This document shows, piece by piece, positions 7,294 through 11,145 of a stretch of DNA of 11,145 nt (its first letter is position 1; the number at the start of each line of letters is the position of its first letter). The translations under genes and the position numbers were made by a program. The notes below the pieces were generated by a model. It saw only the letters and a program-made list of their open reading frames with translations. It had not been told where the DNA came from and did not search any database. The DNA is from an uncultured Clostridia bacterium (GTDB lineage Bacteria > Bacillota > Clostridia > Lachnospirales > Lachnospiraceae): the NCBI GenBank assembly GCA_946186175.1, contig CAMHMG010000095.1:1-11145 (forward strand). The letters are read 5' to 3'.

Positions 7294-8139
7294 ATGAATA
7301 GTGAGAGTAATAACGCTTTTGCCGGTTTTCTTCTGGCACTTATATTTGTATGTGTATTTAATGCTTCTGTTTTGAAGGTTAGTGCAACTGAAGTGGTCAT
7401 TAATACAACAGAAACTGTTTCAGTTCCGGAGAAGAGGGGACTTTCAAAGCTTGAAAAAAAGATCAAAAAAGAACTTTCAGGTCAAAAGGGTAAATGGTCC
7501 GTATATGTGAAAAATCTTGATACTAACGAATACCTGTTGATCAATAACAGAAAAATGCCGTCTGCAAGTCTTATTAAGTTGTATGTTATGATGACTACGT
7601 ATGACGAGATCAATAGAGGAAATTTGAAGGATAACTCCCTTACCCGCAAGCGTATCAAGGATATGATCACAATAAGTGATAATGAGGCAACTAACAGTCT
7701 TGTGAAATCCTTAACTAAAGAAGGGACATTCAAATCAGGACTTAAGGAGATTAAGAAGTATTGTAAAAAAGAAGGATATTCAAAAACAAGATTTCTTGTC
7801 GAAATGGGAAAAAGTTCTCCTAAGAATGTGACAAGCGCAAGAGATTGCGGGTTCGCATTAGAAAAAATGTATACTGGTCAAGGTGTTAACAAAAACAGTT
7901 CAAAAAAGATGATCAAATATCTCAAGGCACAGACCAGAAGAGGGAAGATTCCTGCCGGAGTTCCTAAGGGTGTGACGGTAGCTAACAAGACGGGAGAGAC
8001 ATCATTTTGTGAAAATGATGCTGCAATCGTATATTCGGAGGGAGCCGATTATATAATAGTAGTGATGTCTCAAAACGGACAGAATGCCGTCACTGAGATA
8101 AAGAAGATATCTTCGATAACATATAAGTATTTTAACTGA
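7294..8139 (+). CDS. Secreted class-A beta-lactamase-fold serine hydrolase
   Basis: This 281-residue protein has a hydrophobic signal sequence (about 9-30), with a likely cleavage after VSA (31), and a beta-lactamase-like serine hydrolase domain (about 50-281, Beta-lactamase2 type). The active-site set is visible: S92-x-x-K95 in ASLIKLYVM, SDN 128-130 in ITISDNEATN, and KTG 232-234 in NKTGETS. The omega-loop ExxLN motif that class A beta-lactamases use for deacylation is not apparent; the nearest residue is E170 in RFLVEMGKSS. The protein may therefore be a wall-related acyl-serine enzyme rather than a resistance enzyme. The n-region of the signal lacks basic residues, and no Shine-Dalgarno sequence precedes the ATG. 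The gene starts right after the ABC operon terminator, and a wall amidase gene follows. Confidence 0.8.
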   Translation: MNSESNNAFAGFLLALIFVCVFNASVLKVSATEVVINTTETVSVPEKRGLSKLEKKIKKELSGQKGKWSVYVKNLDTNEYLLINNRKMPSASLIKLYVMMTTYDEINRGNLKDNSLTRKRIKDMITISDNEATNSLVKSLTKEGTFKSGLKEIKKYCKKEGYSKTRFLVEMGKSSPKNVTSARDCGFALEKMYTGQGVNKNSSKKMIKYLKAQTRRGKIPAGVPKGVTVANKTGETSFCENDAAIVYSEGADYIIVVMSQNGQNAVTEIKKISSITYKYFN

Positions 8140-8156
8140 TTATCTATAACAGATTG

Positions 8157-8168
8157 TGTTATGAGAAA
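8157..8168 (+). repeat. Left direct repeat flanking repeat copy 3
   Basis: TGTTATGAGAAA here is repeated exactly at 8221-8232. The two copies abut the ends of the palindromic element, as a target-site duplication would. Confidence 0.75.
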
Positions 8169-8220
8169 TAGGTAATTGCGAAACTCATATACACCTTTCA
8201 ATGCGTTTCGCAATTGTCTT
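8169..8220. repeat. Palindromic intergenic repeat, copy 3
   Basis: The arm at 8170-8188 (AGGTAATTGCGAAACTCAT, identical to copy 1) pairs with 8201-8219 over 19 positions with one mismatch (8185/8204) and two G-U wobbles, leaving a 12-nt loop. It separates the serine hydrolase and amidase genes. As RNA it would be the most stable of the three copies. It may help terminate transcription after the serine hydrolase, although only three T (8219-8221) follow before GTTATG. Confidence 0.8.
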
Positions 8221-8232
8221 TGTTATGAGAAA
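8221..8232 (+). repeat. Right direct repeat flanking repeat copy 3
   Basis: This is the second exact copy of TGTTATGAGAAA (first at 8157-8168). Its right edge runs into the purine-rich ribosome binding region of the amidase gene. Confidence 0.75.
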
Positions 8233-8238
8233 GGGGAT

Positions 8239-8243
8239 AAGGA
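8239..8243 (+). promoter_or_regulatory. Ribosome binding site that fixes the amidase start
   Basis: AAGGA lies 4 bases before ATG 8248, with a second purine block AAAGGGG at 8230-8236. This supports 8248 over an upstream in-frame ATG at 8185-8187-type positions inside the palindromic repeat, which would have no ribosome binding site and would bury the signal peptide. Confidence 0.7.
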
Positions 8244-8247
8244 TATA

Positions 8248-9297
8248 ATGAAACAACGTGTAATAATAAGTATTATAGGTGCTATATTTATATTATCAGT
8301 AAGTATGCATGTAAGCGCCGAAAACATGGACTCAGCTTATAGGACTTTCAAGGTAAACGACTATGCTAAGCTTGCCACGAACAGTTCCGTACAAATAGAC
8401 AGTAAGACTTGGGAAGATTTTACGCCGGAATTCATTACACCTCCAAAGACTGTTAAAGCAGGTAAGGAGACAGAGTTAAAAACCAACAAGCTTGCTGGTG
8501 TGGACGTTTCTTATAAAGTATCTGATGAGAAAAAGGCATCTGTTGATGAGGATGGAGTTCTTACGGGTATACAGGTTGGAAATGTGACGGTTACTGCGAC
8601 ATTTACCGCATTGGTAGAAGGCGTTAGTAAGGCTAAGGAAGCATCATGTTCAGTTAAGATAAAAGGAAAGAAGAAAATCTACATTGACCCGGGACATCAG
8701 AGCAGAGCTAACGGCGGTCAGGAGCCGGTGGGACCTAATAGCAGTACAACTAAAGCAAAGGTATCAGGCGGATGTACCGGAGTCGCAACAAAAATACCAG
8801 AGTATAAGTTCACGCTTACAATGGGAAAGAAATTAAAGAAGGCATTGCTCAAAGAGGGTTATGAGGTTGTGATGAGCCGGACAAAGAATGATGTTGATAT
8901 AAGTAATGTTGAACGGGCAAAGAAGGGTAATAAAAGCGGTGCAGATATCTGTATCAGGATACACTCAGACAGCATAGATGATTCATCGGTAAGAGGAGTG
9001 TCGGTTCTATACCCGAGTACTTCGAATCCTTATCCCATAAAGAAACAGGCAAAGAAGAGTAAGAAGCTTGCTAAAGCGCTTATCAGTGAATACTGTAAGG
9101 CGACAGGAATCAAAAATCGCGGCATAGTAGTCCGCAATGATCTGTCGGGAACTAACTGGAGTACGATTCCAACCGCTCTTATCGAATGTGGGTTTTTCAG
9201 CAATCCGACAGAGGATAAGCTGCTCAATGACCCGGATATGCAGAAGAAGATGGTTAAGGGTATGGTGTCCGGTATTGATAAATATTTTGGATATTAA
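8248..9297 (+). CDS. Secreted N-acetylmuramoyl-L-alanine amidase (Amidase_3) with N-terminal Ig-like domain
   Basis: This 349-residue exported enzyme should cut the amide bond between N-acetylmuramic acid and L-alanine in peptidoglycan. A signal peptide (1-24, cleavage after VSA) precedes a short spacer. Next comes a bacterial Ig-like domain, Big_2 style, at about 60-138 (SDEKKASVDEDGVLTGIQVG followed by NVTVTATF), possibly for wall attachment. The Amidase_3 domain begins at KKIYIDPGHQ (142-151). Zinc ligands are H150, E185 (IPEYKF) and H239 (IRIHSDS); the catalytic acid is E313 in ALIECGFFSN. All are present, so it should be active. An in-frame extension back to 8176 is possible, but it overlaps the palindromic repeat and lacks a ribosome binding site. 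The terminal Tyr codon and stop lie inside the left target duplication of the downstream MITE-like element. Confidence 0.93.
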   Translation: MKQRVIISIIGAIFILSVSMHVSAENMDSAYRTFKVNDYAKLATNSSVQIDSKTWEDFTPEFITPPKTVKAGKETELKTNKLAGVDVSYKVSDEKKASVDEDGVLTGIQVGNVTVTATFTALVEGVSKAKEASCSVKIKGKKKIYIDPGHQSRANGGQEPVGPNSSTTKAKVSGGCTGVATKIPEYKFTLTMGKKLKKALLKEGYEVVMSRTKNDVDISNVERAKKGNKSGADICIRIHSDSIDDSSVRGVSVLYPSTSNPYPIKKQAKKSKKLAKALISEYCKATGIKNRGIVVRNDLSGTNWSTIPTALIECGFFSNPTEDKLLNDPDMQKKMVKGMVSGIDKYFGY

Positions 9298-9299
9298 AT
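9292..9299 (+). repeat. Left 8-bp target duplication of the MITE-like element
   Basis: TATTAAAT is repeated at 9496-9503 and directly abuts the terminal inverted repeat that starts at 9300. It contains the last codon (TAT) and stop (TAA) of the amidase gene. Confidence 0.8.
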
Positions 9300-9495
9300 G
9301 TTACTATTCACAGTCAATATAAGTTATGATTAGTGTATCAACGTGCTTGCACGTTTGAACACTAATCATAGCTTATATTGTAACTGAGAAGCAGTAACTC
9401 CACAGACAGCCACAAACAAAAGCAACTTCAGTTGCGACATATGCTTTAGCAGATGGTTTGTGGCTTGCAATTGTGGAGTTACTGTGAATAGTAAC
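9300..9495. mobile_element. MITE-like non-coding element, 196 bp, 15-bp TIRs, two large internal hairpins
   Basis: The terminal inverted repeats are GTTACTATTCACAGT (9300-9314) and its exact complement (9481-9495). They are bounded by a perfect 8-bp direct repeat. There is no open reading frame of note inside. Hairpin A pairs 9316-9336 with 9359-9379 (21 bp, a single G-U) and, on the same axis, ACGTGC 9341-9346 with GCACGT 9349-9354. Hairpin B pairs 9392-9404 with 9472-9484 (13 bp) and 9408-9417 with 9456-9465 (10 bp). It is capped by two small stem-loops, 9422-9435 and 9442-9451. The structure fits a non-autonomous transposable element. An 8-bp duplication is seen in several families, including IS66, ISL3, IS1595, IS6 and IS256; I cannot say which transposase would move it. 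Confidence 0.8.
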
Positions 9496-9503
9496 TATTA
9501 AAT
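9496..9503 (+). repeat. Right 8-bp target duplication of the MITE-like element
   Basis: This is the second copy of TATTAAAT, abutting the right terminal inverted repeat and followed by the ribosome binding region of the next gene. Confidence 0.8.
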
Positions 9504-9526
9504 GTCCGAGTTTAAGGAGGTTTGAA

Positions 9527-10237
9527 ATGTCTTTAATTAAATGCTCCGAACTGATGATGGGATATGTTTCGCCTATTTTGAGTCAGGCGCTTAATTTCTC
9601 TGTTGAAGAAGGAGATTATCTGGTTATTGTCGGTGAGAACGGTGCGGGTAAGTCAACTTTGATGAAAACGATGCTTCGCCTGATTCCGGCACTTTCCGGA
9701 GAGATAACCTATGGCGATGATTTTTCCGAAAAAGAGATTGGTTACCTGCCGCAGCAGACGGTCGTTCAGAGAGACTTTCCTGCTTCGGTGAAAGAAGTTG
9801 TGCTTTCAGGCTGTCAGGGACTTATCGGAAGACGTCCGTTTTATACAGCTAAAGAAAAAAAGATAGCTTATGATAATATTGTCCGTATGGGGATGGAAGA
9901 ATATACGGATAAGTCATACAGAAGTCTTTCAGGCGGACAACAGCAGAGAGTGCTTCTTGCAAGGGCACTGTGTGCAACACAGAGACTGCTGCTTTTGGAT
10001 GAACCGGTTGCAGGTCTTGATCCCGGAGCAATGATAGAACTTTATGAGATGATAAATCAGCTTAACAAAGAAGGGGTAGCCATTATAATGATATCACATG
10101 ATATTCAGGCGGCATTTCAGTATGCTAAGCATGTACTTCACGTCGGGAATGAGATATTCTTTGGTACAGTGGAGGAATATATAAAAAGCGGCGCGGAAAA
10201 ACGGTTTTCCATAGAAAGTGCGGTGGTAGATAAATGA
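9527..10237 (+). CDS. Metal (zinc/manganese-type) ABC transporter ATP-binding protein
   Basis: The 236-residue ATPase drives import by the permease encoded next to it. Motifs are complete: Walker A GENGAGKST (36-44), Q-loop in IGYLPQQTVVQRDFPASV (71-88), signature LSGGQQQR (134-141), Walker B LLLLDEPVAGLDP (154-166) and H191 in ISHD. The GYLPQQ...DFPASVxEVV segment and the AGLDP D-loop are typical of ZnuC/MntB/AdcC ATPases of the ABC-3 metal importers. AAGGAGG at 9514-9520, six bases before ATG, is an excellent ribosome binding site. The stop overlaps the permease start by ATGA. Upstream lies the MITE-like element, so any promoter is either within it or beyond it; no convincing one was found. 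Zinc is the likelier substrate, but manganese or iron is possible. Confidence 0.92.
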   Translation: MSLIKCSELMMGYVSPILSQALNFSVEEGDYLVIVGENGAGKSTLMKTMLRLIPALSGEITYGDDFSEKEIGYLPQQTVVQRDFPASVKEVVLSGCQGLIGRRPFYTAKEKKIAYDNIVRMGMEEYTDKSYRSLSGGQQQRVLLARALCATQRLLLLDEPVAGLDPGAMIELYEMINQLNKEGVAIIMISHDIQAAFQYAKHVLHVGNEIFFGTVEEYIKSGAEKRFSIESAVVDK

Positions 10238-11076
10238 TAGAAAAATTACAGTATTATCTGGAATATCCGATGGTCAGATATGCAATAATAGTTGGTGTAT
10301 TAATAGCGCTTTGTTCCGCACTTTTGGGAGTGACTTTGGTATTAAAGAGGTTCTCATTTATTGGCGACGGACTTTCTCATGTGGCATTCGGGGCTCTGGC
10401 GATCGCATCTGTACTTAATGTCTCGAATAGTATGTTTGTCGTAATGCCGATAACGATAGTCAGTGCGGTTTTACTGTTAAGAGCCGGACAGAATACACAG
10501 GTAAAGGGTGATGCGGCAATAGCAATGTTGTCCGTTACAGCGCTTGCGATGGGTTATCTTCTTATGAATATTTTTTCAACATCAACAAACCTTTCGGGTG
10601 ATGTGTGCAGCACCTTATTCGGGTCAGCCTCAATGCTTACTCTTACAATCGGAGAAGTGTGGATGTGTGTCATTTTATCAATTATAATAGTTGTAATCTT
10701 TGTAATATTCTATAACAAGATTTTTGCTGTGACATTTGATGAAAATTTTGCAAAAGCAGTGGGAACTAATGTTAACGGTTATAATCTCTTAATAGCAGTG
10801 ACTATTGCGGTTATCATTGTACTTGCCATGAATCTTGTGGGTTCACTGCTTATTTCGGCATTGATAATATTCCCTGCGATCTCAGCAATGAGACTGTTTC
10901 AAAGCTTCCGCTCGGTGACTGTGTTCTCTGCGGTTTTATCGGTGATATGCACGCTTTTGGGTCTTCTTATATCAATACTTGCAGGTACTCCTGTGGGCTC
11001 AACAATTGTGGCTGTTGATGCACTCGCATTCCTTATATGTTCAGCGATTGGAGCAATCTTATCAGTGAATAAATAA
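10234..11076 (+). CDS. Metal (zinc/manganese-type) ABC-3 family permease
   Basis: This 280-residue multi-pass membrane protein forms the channel of the metal importer, probably as a dimer. Family ABC-3 (ZnuB/MntC/AdcB) is indicated by LKRFSFIGDGLSHVAFGALA (37-56), KGDAAIAMLSVTALAMGYLL (91-110), TFDENFAKAVG (167-177), LLISALIIFPAISAMRL (205-221) and TPVGSTIVAVDALAF (252-266). About eight hydrophobic segments are seen, and the length is normal. It is translationally coupled to the ATPase gene through the ATGA overlap at 10234-10237. A solute-binding lipoprotein gene would normally complete the system. None lies between the amidase and the ATPase, so it is either beyond the window end or elsewhere. 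Zinc versus manganese cannot be settled from the sequence. Confidence 0.93.
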   Translation: MIEKLQYYLEYPMVRYAIIVGVLIALCSALLGVTLVLKRFSFIGDGLSHVAFGALAIASVLNVSNSMFVVMPITIVSAVLLLRAGQNTQVKGDAAIAMLSVTALAMGYLLMNIFSTSTNLSGDVCSTLFGSASMLTLTIGEVWMCVILSIIIVVIFVIFYNKIFAVTFDENFAKAVGTNVNGYNLLIAVTIAVIIVLAMNLVGSLLISALIIFPAISAMRLFQSFRSVTVFSAVLSVICTLLGLLISILAGTPVGSTIVAVDALAFLICSAIGAILSVNK

Positions 11077-11145
11077 TATTGAAATTTATATTTAGGGCTG
11101 TTTCATAATCCGTAAGATAAAACTTAATAGATTCCTTTTAAAAGC
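11077..11145. other. Non-coding tail after the metal permease gene
   Basis: There is no T-run terminator right after the stop. A GC-richer start, TTAGGGCTGTTTCATAATCC from 11091, resembles in style the GGGCTGT-type ends seen in some insertion sequences and intergenic repeats, but no partner arm is inside the window. The last bases contain the small palindrome CTTTTAAAAG (11135-11144). Confidence 0.3.

Noticed and set aside
90..8220. CRISPR array made of the repeated arm sequence
   Set aside because: The copies are kilobases apart, are themselves palindromic with variable loops, and have no regular spacers or cas genes nearby.
8176..8247. Upstream in-frame extension of the amidase (about 24 residues beginning MRNSYTPF)
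   Set aside because: It lies in the palindromic repeat, has no ribosome binding site, and would place 24 polar residues before the signal peptide. The start at 8248 has AAGGA at proper distance and a normal signal sequence.
9300..9495. Zur, AdcR or MntR operator for the metal transport genes
   Set aside because: The palindromes are much longer than such operators, do not match the TTAACYRGTTAA-type AdcR site or Zur boxes as I know them, and are better explained by the TIR/target-duplication architecture.
4857..11076. A novel multi-gene system linking the two ABC importers and wall enzymes
   Set aside because: The genes belong to well-known families and are split by a strong terminator and two inserted elements. 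Nothing shows that they act as one system.

Overview
The window looks like a stretch of a low-to-mid GC Firmicutes (Bacillota) chromosome. It most resembles Lachnospiraceae of the Butyrivibrio/Roseburia kind. The pointers are strong AGGAGG-type ribosome binding sites, a membrane-anchored clostripain-family (C11) peptidase, an amino-acid ABC operon ordered permease-ATPase-lipoprotein, and Ig-like/amidase wall proteins. The genus is an inference; no rRNA or marker gene is present.

Layout: (1) 1-89 is the 3' end of a plus-strand gene, probably a HerA/DUF853-type ATPase. (2) 158-2056, minus strand, is a membrane-bound c-di-GMP phosphodiesterase with a degenerate GGDEF and an intact EAL domain, convergent with gene 1. 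(3) A 257-bp divergent promoter region follows. (4) 2314-4773 is a membrane-anchored C11 cysteine peptidase. (5) 4857-7216 is a polar amino-acid ABC importer operon (permease, ATPase, substrate-binding lipoprotein) that ends in a classic intrinsic terminator. (6) 7294-8139 is a secreted class-A beta-lactamase-fold serine hydrolase. (7) 8248-9297 is a secreted Ig-like/Amidase_3 N-acetylmuramoyl-L-alanine amidase. (8) 9527-11076 is the ATPase and permease pair of a zinc/manganese-type ABC-3 importer, overlapping by ATGA. No binding-protein gene for it is visible here. (9) 11077-11145 is a short tail.

The genes are mostly conventional: nutrient import, wall remodelling, protein turnover and c-di-GMP breakdown. 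The more unusual content is between them. Three copies of a small palindromic repeat (5' arm AGGTAATTGCGAAACTCAT and variants) occupy three intergenic sites. Two of these are bounded by direct repeats of about 12 bp that abut the element ends, which suggests insertion. A different 196-bp element between the amidase and the metal-transporter genes has 15-bp perfect terminal inverted repeats, an 8-bp perfect target duplication and two large internal hairpins. It is a good candidate MITE, and it sits in what is probably the leader of the metal-transport operon. I saw no CRISPR array, phage gene, tRNA, rRNA, toxin-antitoxin pair or multi-gene defence system.
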